Source: Chaetorhynchus papuensis (Eukaryota; Chordata; Aves; Passeriformes; Rhipiduridae). Taken from it: a DNA stretch of 64,000 bases. The position numbers and the translations under genes were made by a program. The stretch is taken from assembly GCA_013396525.1 (NCBI GenBank), contig VWYX01001213.1:116851-180850 (forward strand). Direction: 5' to 3'. Positions 22,441 through 33,344 of this stretch are shown here, in pieces. The notes below the pieces were generated by a model that was given only the letters and a program-made list of their open reading frames with translations, did not search any database and was not told the DNA's origin. Numbering within the stretch: position 1 is the stretch's first letter; each line of letters opens with the position of its first letter.

Positions 22441-23060
22441 AAAAATTCCACAAATCATTTATTTACCCTGGAGTATATCCGGTGACATAATGTGACAATA
22501 ATGACATCCCTAGTGGTGTTAATTGATTTTGTCCTGGTAGAGGAGGTAATTTGGCGTCCACGGCAGCTTCTAGATCATGGACCTACTGATTGTCTGCCGA
22601 GGTAATATTACTGTTAATGAAGAGAAAACACGCTTTCCTCTTTAAAAGACAATATGCTAATTAAGACAGACAATAGAGAGTCAGGGGTCATTTATTATTT
22701 TTAAGCAGAGACTTAATGCTAAACGACTGGCATGGAAATGCAAAACGACTGTAAATTAATAAGTGCAATTCCTGGCTCATAAAATCCATCGTCGCTGTTA
22801 AATAAAAAGAAGGGCATTCATGAAATATTCCGACCATCGGAATACTTGAAGGTGTGAATAATTAACAGCCACAAGTTAACATCCACCAGCTTGTAAAAGG
22901 TCTGATTAAAGGCAGTGTTCATCAGCCACCAAACTATCACAGCTCATCGGGTCAACATCTCCTAATTAACGATTTCTTATTAGAGAGATAAAACGTGTTT
23001 TCTGAGGAGAATTATTTTTAAAAAGGAACGAGTGTTTTCAGTGCAATGTGTGGAATAATT
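22441..23060. promoter_or_regulatory. Strong candidate ultraconserved-type enhancer block
   Basis: About 600 bases with no repeats and no simple sequence, dense in homeodomain and POU-like words: GTTAATTGATTTTG, GCTAATTAAGACAG, GTAAATTAATAAG, CTAATTAACGATTT and CATGGAAATGCAAAACG. It contains a perfect 8-base inverted repeat TATTCCGA-CCA-TCGGAATA at 22,826-22,844. Long stretches of this texture in bird gene deserts are typically conserved across amniotes next to developmental transcription factors. Conservation and target gene are inferred, not shown. Confidence 0.55.
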
Positions 23061-23695
23061 AGAACTCGTTTAATGGGGCTGAGCTGGTTGGGTTCCTCAG
23101 GGGGTGTTGCTGTGGGCCCTGGTGGCTCTGGTGACACCAGGGGCTGTTGCAGAGGTCCCTGGGCAGATGCTTCACCTGGAGCCTCCAGCTCAGAGCTGAA
23201 CTGCCCTAAAACCCAACCCCAAAATCCGCATTTTCAACTTTCCCAGCAAATACAGCACAGCAGCACCCAAACCAGCACCCAGCTCCATCCCACACACACT
23301 GAGTGAGGTGGGAGCACGAGGAGGGGTTGGATAGAGGAGCCCAACCCTGCAGCCTTGGCTCTTTTGCTGTGTTCGTGCCATTTCAGTGAGTTTAATACAG
23401 AATTAGTGGAACGCAGGGGAAGGGACCCAACCTTTACTGCTCTTTGTTGGAAAACTTTGAAAAATTCATTGTAGGCGGTGGCTGAGGTGTCCCTGTGAGC
23501 TTCACCTCACTCTGCCTCTCCTGCTCCTGTCACATCTCACTCAGGCTTCATGTGCAGAACCACAGCTCACCTGGAGCTGCCACCTCCACACCTCCACAGG
23601 TCCCGCTGCCCCACACTCACAACGTTGGTTTTTAGCTCAACTGCTCTGAAAACCAAACTGCCCTTATTCTTCTTTATATTTTAGAAGACCTCTGG
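23061..23695. other. Intergenic spacer, no gene seen
   Basis: Unique sequence with no exon or known repeat. Confidence 0.5.
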
Positions 23696-23699
23696 GCAC

Positions 23700-23885
23700 T
23701 TTCTTTGCCATTTTACAGTTTTTCTTCACAGGAATGAAAGACACTTTTTTGATTGGTTTTAACCTGCCCCACTGAATTGGTATATTTATTTTGACAGCTT
23801 TTCTACTGCACAGGAATGAAGGACACTTTTCTTGTTCTGTTTTAACCTGCCCCACTGAATTTGTGCATTTATTTATGTCCAGAAA
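23700..23885. repeat. 82-bp tandem duplication
   Basis: Two copies with a spacing of 82 bases share CACAGGAATGAAAGACAC (second copy with one change) and TTTTAACCTGCCCCACTGAA. The divergence is moderate, so the duplication is not recent. It keeps a minus-strand frame open for about 90 codons by duplicating it. Confidence 0.88.
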
Positions 23886-24850
23886 CAGAGACTTTCTGCA
23901 TTCACCTGTTGCAAAATTCTCAACAGCAGAAAGAACTAGCATCATCCCAAACTCAGGATCACCACTGAGGTGCTGTTTTTTTTATTTCTACTCCTTTTGC
24001 TGCTACATTAATATAAATAAGCTTATTTTCAAAAATAATTTAGTTAATGGCTCTGGGAATGGGTTTGGAGTTTGGGATTTGTGATTAGGATAGTGGTTAT
24101 AACACTATAACCCTTTTTTTTTTAAATTAAAAAGGTATCCCTGGAAGGGTGAAGGAAATGCCCTATAAATTCAGAGTGTTGGTCACTGGGATGCTACAAA
24201 CCATGGCAGCCTGAATACTGAAGTTGAGGAAACACCATTTTAGTGCATTAAAAATCATCACAGGGTGAGCAAATACCTCACAGGATGACCATGTCCTTAT
24301 TGAACCCCATTTAGGGATTTTAGGGTGATTGTATTCCCATAAATGCCCAGCTTGGAGGGGTCTGCTCCAGGGGCCACCACTGGGGGGGAATGAACAGCCC
24401 CAGTCTGCCCAGTGAGCCACATCCATGGGGTTGGACAAGCACTGGGATTGGGATGAGCTGCTGCCTGCACGGCCACGGGAGCCTGGCAAGAGGAAAACCA
24501 GGAGGATCCCAGTGTCCCCTCAACCCCTCTGGTGTCACCCATGGTCCTCACTGGACCAGGATCAGAGGAAAATGAGTTGTGGCAGAGCTGGGAATTCGGG
24601 CCTGAGCCCCCCGGGGGAGGGAGGTGCAGCTTTATCACCATGTAAACAACAACAAAGAACTCTGGTGACAGCGTGGCCCCTGAGCTTTGGGGGCTTGGGC
24701 TTTAATTTACCTTTTAAACACCGATTTCTGAGCGGGGACCTGCATTAAAAGCATCTCCTGGTGCTCATTTGCATTTAAAGAAGAGAAGTTCAAGCTCTCA
24801 GACCTCCAAATTCTGCATGAAGCAGGGGCTGTTGAACCAATATTTACTCT
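23886..24850. other. Intergenic spacer, no gene seen
   Basis: AT-rich to about 24,160, then GC-rich. No exon is supported. A short poly-T/poly-A junction lies near 24,113-24,130. Confidence 0.5.
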
Positions 24851-24859
24851 GGATTCATT

Positions 24860-25130
24860 TTGGGGCCTAAATGGCATTTTAGGAGCTGCTTTAATTAGGG
24901 AGCACTGCGCATGCCCCCGTGCTGTTTTGGACTGGCTCTAATGATCTGGAGGTGTGGCTATGCTTTAATGATCCACTTTAATAATTTATCAATAGAGTTT
25001 GTAAGTGCTAATTTGCACTTTTAGGTGCACATTCTCCTTTTGAAGCCGCCACACAACCCCCTATTAATGTTAATGGGAGTTGTGCTCACATTAAAAGGAG
25101 ATTATACCCCTAAGGTGTTGAACATCTGAC
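24860..25130. promoter_or_regulatory. Candidate noncoding element with an imperfect hairpin
   Basis: AT-rich block with TTTAATAATTTATCAATAG and the inverted pair AAGTGC...GCACTT. At 25,033-25,101 two arms of about 33 bases pair imperfectly: TCTCCTTTT with AAAAGGAGA at the outer ends, CACAAC with GTTGTG inside, ATTAA with TTAAT at the loop. It could fold as an RNA hairpin or be an old inverted-repeat transposon remnant. Confidence 0.45.
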
Positions 25131-25439
25131 TTAGCCAGGTCTGAAACTGCCTTGCTGAATGTCACCGCTTTCATTTCGGGAGACGGCTTCTGGTGGGGCT
25201 GTCACCACACTGTGCAAAGGCAAAGGCAGCTTCAAACGAGGACAAAAACCGGGCAGTGCTAAGTCGCTGCACCAGCCCTGACTCCTTAGGCTTGGGCTGA
25301 AATCCAACTCCAGAGCGAGGTCGGCGACGGAGCAGCTCCAGAGGGTGCTGGTGTCACCCAGCGCTGTCACCGAGGTGCGTGCAGGGGTTAATTTGTGCCC
25401 AGGAAAGAGCGGAAGGGCCAATAGCCCGGGAAACACATT

Positions 25440-25660
25440 TCCTCCACCAGTTTAAGAGAGGCTCTAATCACTTCTGGGGGCAGTTTTTTTGCCGTGGCAT
25501 CAAATTCCGGCGTTTATGAATTGTCATCTAATTAACGGGAAGGAGGTGAGGGCCTGTATTTATCTCCCGACTTAACAAATCACTCCAGCAGAAATTTAAA
25601 TCCTATTTACTGCGCTGGAATTAATTGGGTTAAACGACACGGCCAAGGATCGATGCAGGA
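25440..25660. promoter_or_regulatory. Candidate conserved noncoding element
   Basis: Repeat-free block with GTCATCTAATTAACGGG, GACTTAACAAATC and GGAATTAATTGGGTTAAACG. The TAATTA and TTAATT cores sit about 95 bases apart. Regulatory role inferred from composition. Confidence 0.42.
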
Positions 25661-26545
25661 GGGTTTCACCTCTTAACCCTTTCCTCAGCCCACCCCTCCC
25701 AGTAACTGGGGTCTGGGGAGGTGAGAGGAGCAGCCGGGAGTTGTTTGGGTGCAGCGGGGTTTGCACGGGGATGTTTTGGCTGACACAGAGAGCAGTGTGT
25801 GGACACAGGAGAGGGGATAATTAATGTCTGGAACCCATCTTCTCCCCCAGAAATGGTGTCAGAGCTGTCCCCAGCTCAACCACTCACCTGCATCACCTCA
25901 CTGTTTTCAGATTCACTCTTAGCTCCTTTGGAGGGATTTGGGGAGGGATCAGATGATATCTCTGGGGTCAGCCGGGTTCGGCTCTCCAGGCTGGGTCACT
26001 CCAGCTCCTTGTGCACCCCTGGCTCTGCAGCAAAGCTCTGGATGCCGTGTGAGCCCCACTCTGCAAGAACAAAACCAGCCCTGGGTTACCAATGCTGCTC
26101 CCAGCACAAACCCCGACCCCAGCCCCATCCCAGCCACTGCGAGGAGAATTAACCCTCCCGCAGCCAGAGCTGACACACGCTCATCAGCAGCAGGGCAGAG
26201 CCAGCCCGCTGATGAATTATGCATCTGCCCCACCTGGGAGTTCATATTTACCGATTCTTGCTGAAATCCATTCGGAAGAACAAACACCGTGTTTATCCAA
26301 CACGCTCCAAAGCCGCTCCTTTGCACCCCTGCTGCCAGGAGAGGGAACCGGGGCGGCTCCGGAGGGCCCTGTCCGGCTCCAGGCTCAGCTCCGGCCGGGG
26401 GGGCTCAGATCCAGCCTCTGGAAAGCCCTCGGCTGGACACGGCTGGGAACCTCAGGGTGGGACAGCTTGGAGGTGACTCCGGCTGCAGGGGACAGGCAGG
26501 GACGGGGCTGGAAGGGCTGAGGCCTCGGGGCACCCCGAGCTGCTG
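25661..26545. other. Intergenic spacer, no gene seen
   Basis: GC-rich unique sequence with overlapping open frames on both strands and no recognisable exon. Confidence 0.5.
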
Positions 26546-26549
26546 CACC

Positions 26550-26905
26550 CCAGCGCCCCCAGCATCGCCAGCACCCTCAGCACCCCCAGCACCCTCAGAA
26601 CCCTCAGAACCCCCAGTGCCCCCAGCACCCTCAGCCCCCCAGCACCCTCAGCACCCCCAGCACCCTCAGAACCCTCAGAACCCCCAGTGCCCCCAGCACC
26701 CTGAGCATCCTCAGCACCTCAGCATCCACAGCACCTCCAGAATCCCAGTAGTCCCAGTACCTCCAGCACCCCCAGCATCCCGGTATCCCCAGCACCTCCA
26801 ACACCCCCAGCAACTTCAGCCCCCCCAGCGCTCCCAGTGCCCTCAGCACCCCCAGCATCCCCAGCACCCCAGAAACCCCCAGCACCTGCAGCCCCAACAC
26901 CCAGG
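26550..26905. repeat. CAGCACCCC-type minisatellite
   Basis: About 350 bases of nine-base modules CAGCACCCC and CAGAACCCT, with a larger unit repeated at about 26,576-26,633 and 26,641-26,700. The long proline-rich frame over it on plus, and the leucine/glycine-rich one on minus, are composition artefacts. Confidence 0.9.
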
Positions 26906-27734
26906 ACAGCTGATGCCCAGCTGGGTGGGAGGGAGCCTGGGGAGCCCCCGCAGCTCCCCCAGCCCTGCACAGGCAAAGGCCGGGTTCGGGCAGCCGGGGC
27001 AGCAGAGGAATCCTCTTTAGAAAGGATCGGTGGTAGCGGCAGACGAAGGGAAGGCCCAGGCCTTGAGGAGAGGAGCGCATCTCCCGCGTTTATTTCATCT
27101 CGGCTCCCGCCCGTCCCTGCAGGACAGCGCCTCCCGCACTCCGGCGTTTCAATCGCTCTGCCAGCGCCGTGTTTGAAGATGTCAGGGGAGAGCGGGGCTC
27201 TCTGTGAAGCGAGTTACAAGAAAAGAGACTGTTCGCTGTCCCTGCTCAGAGATGAGCTCTTTAAAGCCTCCAGGAACGCCCCACACCGGCCCCGCTCCCC
27301 TTCCCGGAGCGCTCCATCCCGGCTCTCACCTGCCTGGATGCTCCAGCAGGGGAAGGAGCGGCCGTGGCGAGGCTCAGGAGTCCACAGAAGCACTCAAAAA
27401 ACCCTTTTCCTTCTTTCTTCCTATTTAATAACAAAAACAAAAACAAACAAAAAAAAAGAGAGAGAGAACTTCTTCCTTTTTTCCTGACAAGGTATCCAAA
27501 GCTGTGACAATGTTTTCTGCAAAGCAGGAGCTCCAGCAGCCCCCAGGGTCTCCTCTGCCCACCCAGGCAAATCCTGGGCAGGAACACGCTGGGCTGAGAT
27601 AATTCCCGTCCTCAGCAGCCCGGGGGGACTCTGCAGTGATGAAATGCAGGAAGAAAGTCGGAAAACTCCTTCCTGAATACCTGGGATGGCCCATGACTGA
27701 GGTGGAGTTTCTGTAGAGCACATCCATGAGAAAT
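26906..27734. other. Intergenic spacer, no gene seen
   Basis: GC-rich with a short A-rich stretch at 27,425-27,465 (AACAAAAACAAAAACAAACA). No supported exon. Confidence 0.5.
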
Positions 27735-27995
27735 GGGAATGGCTTCCCAGTGCCAGAGGGCAGGGCTGGATGGGATATTGGGAAGGAATTGTTCCCTGGG
27801 AGGGTGGGCAGGCCCTGGCACAGGGTGCCCAGAGCAGCTGTGGCTGCCCCTGGACCCCTGGCAGTGCCCAAGGCCAGGCTGGACACTGGGGCTTGGAGCA
27901 GCCTGGGACAGTGGGAGGTGTCCCTGCCCGTGGGACATTGGATGAGCTTTAAGGTCCCTCCCAACCTAAACCCTTCCGTGATTCTGTGACTGATG
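27735..27995 (+). mobile_element. CR1 LINE 3' fragment
   Basis: One of the most complete CR1 ends here: GGCTTCCCAGTGCCAGAGGG, GGAATTGTTCCCTGGGAGGG, GAGCAGCTGTGGCTGCCCCT, GCCCAAGGCCAGGCTGGACA, AAGGTCCCTCCCAACC and a GTGATTCTGTGA tail. Sense on plus. It is nearly the mirror of the antisense copy at 15,252. Confidence 0.94.
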
Positions 27996-28189
27996 CTGCC
28001 GAAAGAAGAAGTTAAATATTGATATAAATATTTAAACTTCACTTACGGCCTTCAGCGTCTATTTACTCCAAAGCATCCCCTTGGAAAGTTTTGTCGACAT
28101 GATCTGCAAGTTAAACAACTTTTCAAAAGACACTCCAGGGGCTGCACAAAGGCCCCACACTCTCTGTATTTTCACGGGCCTGTGCTTTA

Positions 28190-28340
28190 AGCCGGGTTTA
28201 AAAGGGGCGGTGAGTGCGGGGCGGGGCAGGGCCGGGCTCGCGGTGGCCGTGCCCGGGGTGGCCGTGCCCCGGGTGGCCATGCCCGGGGTGCCACCAGCGC
28301 CGCGGTGGCTCCCGGCAGGGCTGGGCACTCGCCACAGCCC
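28190..28340. other. CpG-rich patch with short GTGGCCGTGCCC repeats
   Basis: GC-boxes (GGGGCGGTGAGTGCGGGGCG) followed by three or four 15-base copies of a GTGGCC(A/G)TGCCCGGG word. No exon is visible on either strand. Confidence 0.5.
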
Positions 28341-28389
28341 GGGGAGAGAGGAGCACATGAAAGCCGGGCTGGATTTGCCTTGCAATGAC

Positions 28390-28690
28390 AGCTGCATATT
28401 AATCTAAAGAATTTCTGAAAAATCAAAAAGACATTTTTCAGCAAAATACACCCCTAGAGCCTCAATCCTAAAGCAAGGGAATAAACTTGAAACAGGATTG
28501 ATTTCATCTTAAAGGGAATAGCTCTTTGAAATGCTACCAGCTGCAGTTGTCTTATTTGGTTTTCAATACTATAACAAAATTGTGCCATATTGTGTCAAAT
28601 AAGGAGATAATATAACAGCTTTAAACAAATTTTGTAATTATGGGATCAATCAGAAACGAATTAAATCCGTGTGCATTAGGTAAGTGGTGC
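28390..28690. promoter_or_regulatory. Candidate conserved noncoding element
   Basis: AT-rich unique block starting GCATATTAATCTAAAG and including CAATACTATAACAAAATTG and TTTGTAATTATGGG. It sits between a CpG-rich patch and a minisatellite, so the compositional contrast is marked. Function inferred. Confidence 0.38.
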
Positions 28691-28735
28691 CACTGAATAC
28701 TGAGCAGCTCCAAATAGCAGCTTCCAGCCCGTCTC

Positions 28736-28946
28736 CAGTGGCAGCCCCAGCCCCGGGGGCTCGCTGTGACACCAGCCAGGGGACACGGGGGACACTGTGA
28801 CACATCTCCAGTGGCAGCCCCAGCCCCGGGGGCTCGCTGTGACACCAGCCAGGGGACACGGGGGACACTGTGACACATCTCCAGTGGCAGCCCCAGCCCC
28901 GGGGGCTCGCTGTGACACCAGCCAGGGGACACGGGGGACACTGTGG
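28736..28946. repeat. 73-bp tandem repeat, three nearly perfect copies
   Basis: Copies start at 28,736, 28,809 and 28,882 (CAGTGGCAGCCCCAGCC). The third is cut short at about 65 bases. I see no differences between the copies where they overlap, so the expansion is recent and may be polymorphic in length. Confidence 0.93.
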
Positions 28947-29635
28947 TAGCCCCCGGCCAGCGCCCCTGGGCTGGGGAAGGAGCACAAGGTGCCACGATGT
29001 GATCAAAGCTAAAAGAGTAAAAAATGACCTCCCCCAGCAGCCTGCAGTGCCCAGCAGCACCAGCTGCCCACTGAGGCAGGGCCTGGGGGGCACTGGGGCG
29101 GATAAAGGGGGGTTTGTTCCTGACAATGGCAGTGCTGGTCCCACACGGGGGGGGTGACACAGGATGCCCAGGATGCTCTCCCTGCCCTGTCCGAGTGGTT
29201 CAGGGATGGGTTGGCATTGCTGCAGGCAGCTTGGATATAAAGCCACTCTCCATTAAAGCTGTGCCCCACGCCAGCCCGGACTCGTGGGGATTTATCTCCG
29301 GGTTTTCGGAGTTGCACCAAAGCAGAAATCATCCCCGGGGCAGCCGGTGCCAGACCCCATCCCCCGGGAAGGGCCGGAGCTCCTCTCCTGCCCCACCCGG
29401 GTTTGCCCCGTCACTCCCAGCCTGTGTGGCCGGGGCACAGCACCCCATAACTGATATCACTGATAACAGGGCTGATAAGAACCTGCAAACCGAGGTTCGG
29501 GGGCATCACAGAGATGGTTTTACAAAAACACACGTCAAACAGGGTCAGGGTTAGCAGGAGAAGCTCTTTGGCTCCTCCACCAGATCCTGCCCATCCTCGG
29601 CCGCTCGGGGGTGTGGGGGCCCTCACTCCTGCCGT
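28947..29635. other. Intergenic spacer, no gene seen
   Basis: GC-rich unique sequence without exon or recognised repeat. Confidence 0.5.
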
Positions 29636-30020
29636 TTAATTACTTGTTAATGAACTTCTTATGCAAATGAAGCACCAAGTGGCCCTTCCAGCTGTGATGT
29701 CACCCTGGAACCTGCGGGGAGAGGAGCCCCGGGTGCTGCACGGAGCAGGATTGGATCCCTGCGGATCAATGCGATCCCAGCAGGGACTAATAAAACTATT
29801 ATTTGGAAAAGCTTTTGCATATTTAATATTCTTATATAAACTGGAGCATTCCAAATCAGGCCTCTCTGCTCTTTCAAAGAACGAGGAATGCTGTTAGGGA
29901 ATAATACATTAATAGCTGAGATGCTGCACACACTCTTTTCCGAGGCTGTTTCTGCACCACTTGAATAATTCCATTGATTCCTCCACTTGAACATCAAATT
30001 TGTATTTGAGCCGCTCTCTC
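29636..30020. promoter_or_regulatory. Candidate conserved noncoding element with an octamer motif
   Basis: Starts GTTTAATTACTTGTTAATGA, has a perfect POU octamer ATGCAAAT at about 29,661 and a TTTTGCATATTTAATATTC stretch near 29,812. No repeats. The motif combination is typical of neural or limb developmental enhancers, but that is inference. Confidence 0.42.
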
Positions 30021-31305
30021 GGAAGCTGCTGCCACAGCTGGAGCTACAGGATGAGTCAAAACAAGCGTCTGCGAACACAGGCAGCACAGGAGGGGGGGAT
30101 TGTGTGCAGAAGTGCTCATCATCCCTCCCCAAAACCAGGCTCTCTTAATTTCGGCTGCAGAGGAATGATCAAACATTCACCAACAACTTCACCTTTGGGA
30201 CTGCCAGAGAGAAGCCCTTGTGCTGTGCAGCAGCCAGAGCTGGGACAGCGTTCCTGGAGGGAAGTTTTGCATGGAGAGGAAACTGGCCCTGTGCCCCTTG
30301 CTGCCACCAGATCACCTTGAGGACACCAGCGAGTGCAGACCAGCACTGGGAGGTGATCCCAGGTGCCCTGGCCACAGGATGAGGAAGGGGTGGGGGATCC
30401 CCCAGCTCAGCTCCAGCCAGGACAAGCTCAGGAAAGCCTCAAGGACAAGCCCTGCTGTCTCAGCACCTTCAATCCTCTTCCCACATCTTTTTCCCCTTCC
30501 CTGTTTAGACCCTTGCCAGTTCCTTTCAAATGGAGATTTCCTAAGTCTCCCCGGCCATTTCCCATGTCCATAAATGGTTTATTAATGGGGCAATATGGCC
30601 AAAGCACTCACTTGTCCCCTCTCCAGGACCTCAAACACACCAAAACAACTGCCCTCAATCCTTTTTCCAAGGGTCTCATCACACTGAAAACTTGCTGGGG
30701 TTTGTGACAGCACTTTTACATTAAGATACAAGAATTCAGATTTTCCATGTGATGCAGCACCAAAAATCACATTAGCAGAGAGCTGGAGCGAGAAGATCAA
30801 CATTTATTACATCCCATCATACACCTGCTTTTAAGTATGAAGTGGAATATTGGATAAAGAGGGTTTAAAATCATACCTGTCTCCAGCTTTGTGCTTGGGG
30901 CGAGTTCCTGCAGCGCCAGCACCGCCGGGGTCGTGTTAAATTTGCTGTGGGGATCCAAAACACAACTCAAATAATTTGTCTGTTGTGGTTTGGAGATGGA
31001 ACTGATACGTGTGGGCACGGGGGAGGCTGGGAGGAAGGACGTTCTCCAAGGGCTGATCCATCTGGATTGGGTATCATAATCTGTTCCGAGTGCTCCGTGT
31101 GAGCAGCACACGGAGTCGGCACCCACAGCCTGCACTCGGTGCAATGCAGGCCCTTCCCAAGCCCTTTTCGCCTGTTTCTAAACCCTAAATGTCCCTTCCT
31201 TTCAGGAAGATGTGGATTTTACCTGGGGTGTGCGTGGGCTGCACTCTCTGGGCTGTGGCAGCCAGCAGAGCTCAGCCTTGACCCACTGTGGGATGCTCTG
31301 TGGGG
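30021..31305. other. Intergenic spacer, no gene seen
   Basis: Unique sequence. An AT-richer patch lies at 30,700-30,850. No exon is supported. Confidence 0.5.
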
Positions 31306-31308
31306 TGG

Positions 31309-31470
31309 AATCACAAAATATCCTGAGCTGGGAGGGACCCACAAGGATCATCCAGTCCAGCTCCTGGCCCGGCACAGGACACTCCCAAAACCCCACCATG
31401 TGCCTGAGAGCATTGCCCAAACACTCCCTGAGCCCTGGAAGGGTGCTGGGCCGGGATGGCAGCAGGGACA
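31309..31470 (-). mobile_element. CR1 LINE 3' fragment
   Basis: Antisense CR1 of the AATATCCTGAGCTGGGAGGG type: then CCCACAAGGATCATCCAGTC, CAGCTCCTGGCCC, and GAGCATTGCCCAAACACTCC. Confidence 0.88.
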
Positions 31471-32305
31471 GCACTCCTGCTGCAGGTTTCTGTTGCACTG
31501 AGCAGCAGGAATTGTACTTTGGCAGCAGCCAGATCAGGATTTTCATGCCCAGGCAGCACAGCAGGAGCCTGGGGGTGACACGGCCTGCCCTGCCTGCACT
31601 TCCACTGCCAGGAAAAGGCAGCAGGCAGGCATGGGAGAGTTCCCTGCACAAGCAGTGGTGGGGTTTGGTGTCAGCTGCATATTTTGGGGGCATTTTTTGT
31701 AGCAGCATCAGCTCAATATCCAAGCATTTCACCTCCCAGGACAAGCCATGGCTCCTGAATTCACCCTTTGCAGAAGTTCCTGCAGTTTTTTAGGCACAAA
31801 CAGGCAAAAGATGTTGGTTTCCTTTGGGAAGACTTCAACCCATCCCGTCCCTCTGGCCCCCAGCTCCCCACCCATCCCACAGCAGCTCCCAGAGCCCCAG
31901 CAGGAAAACCACGGGGATTATCCACCAGGAGAGAGGGAGAAACATCCACATCTGTGCAGGGAGAGAAAGCAATAAATAACAAATGAGCTCTGATTATGTA
32001 ACACAATCTTATCTCCGAGGTAGAGACAAGTGATGCAATAATAAATCCCACCTTGTGTCTCACCAGCTCAGAGCCAGCTCCAGACTGCCACAGCTGGAGC
32101 TCTGGCTGAGCCTCCCGTATCCTGGGGGTACCTGGACCTCGAGGTTCACCTCCAGCAGAGCAGATGGAAAACTCCCAAGTTTTGACTCTCCTGGTTGTCA
32201 CAGAGGTACCGGCACACAGGGAGGGGGCATCGCCCTCCAAGGTGCAGCCAGGGCAGAGTGGGTGGGAACAATTTCTTTTTAAAGCAGTAGGAAAGTCAAG
32301 GAACA
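31471..32305. other. Intergenic spacer, no gene seen
   Basis: Unique sequence with no recognised exon. AT-richer at 31,960-32,050. Confidence 0.5.
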
Positions 32306-32650
32306 GACTCATGGAATTGTTCCCTCTGAGGTCACCGAGTCCAACCTTCCCCCAGTGCTGCCAAGGCCACCTCTGCCCCATGTTCCCAGGTGCCACATCC
32401 ACAGGGCTTTAAATCCCTCCAGGGATGGGGACTCCACCACCACTGCCCTGGGCAGCTGTGCCAGGGCTGGACAGCCCTTTCTGGGAAGAGATTCCCCCAA
32501 TATCCACCCCGAGCCTCCCCTGGCCCAGCCTGAGGCCGTTCCCTCTCCTCCTGTCCCTGTTCCCTGGGAGCAGAGCCCGACCCCCCCCTTCCTGTCAGGG
32601 AGCTGTGCAGAGCCACAGGGTGCAGCCAGCGGCTGCCAGAGCTGTGCCAG
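32306..32650 (-). mobile_element. CR1 LINE fragment
   Basis: Antisense CR1: GGAATTGTTCCCTCTGAGGT, GAGTCCAACCTTCCCCCAGT, TTTAAATCCCTCCAGGGATG, GGGACTCCACCACCACTGCC, and further 5' sequence (GGCCCAGCCTGAGGCCGTTC). It extends further into the element than most copies in the window. Its 5' limit is uncertain. Confidence 0.85.
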
Positions 32651-33110
32651 GGGATGGGGATGGGGGTGGGGGTGGCTGTGTGGGCATCCTCTGCTCCCCC
32701 CGGGAAAGACGCCCCCAATCCGCACCCGGAGCACATTTTACTGTGAGGTGTTGCCTGATCTTTAATCACCTGTTTGCCGTTTTGGCCAAACCAGGCGAAA
32801 GAGTTTGCTAAGAGAGCAGTGGCCCTGCGCCCAGCTAAAACCCGGCAAAGTCGGGAAAAACACGGGGAGAGCTTGGGCATGCTCGGGAAGCCGAGGCTGC
32901 TGAAACAAGCGAAGCAAAGCACCAAAGCAGCAGGGGCTGAAGTCCGGTTCTCGTGGCTCCATGGGCTCTGGGGCAGATTCACACCCGGGAGCAGCGGCAG
33001 CGTCAGCGGGTCCCTGCTGGAGCCGGAGCTCCGCGGGGTTTGGGATTCGCGGCTCGGCAGCGCTGGAACAGCAACTGCTCCATCTGCTGGGAGCGGCTCC
33101 GGCCGGGATG

Positions 33111-33189
33111 GGATGAGGGATGAGGGATGAGGGATGAGGGATGAGGGATGAGGGATGAGGGATGAGGGATGAGGGATGAGGGATGAGGG
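33111..33189. repeat. 7-bp GGGATGA array, about 11 copies
   Basis: Perfect tandem GGGATGA units within a CpG-rich segment (32,930-33,310). The purity suggests recent slippage. A serine/isoleucine/proline/histidine frame on minus comes from the array. Confidence 0.95.
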
Positions 33190-33344
33190 CTCGCAGCTCC
33201 CCCGGCAGAGCGGCGGCGATAGCCCGGCCGGTCCCGGCACCCCGGGGGCTCCCAGGGCTCCAGCATCCCGGGGAATGGGATCGCTCCTAAAGAAACTGGG
33301 CTGAGCCGGGCCGGCTGCCTTCGGGTTATAAACGAATCACTTAA

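Noticed and set aside
26289..27020. 243-residue proline-rich frame resembling a collagen-like or prion-like protein
   Set aside because: It is the CAGCACCCC minisatellite read in frame, with an equally long minus-strand frame.
28650..29246. 198-residue minus frame with an internal repeat
   Set aside because: Consists largely of the 73-base tandem repeat. No splice sites or family match.
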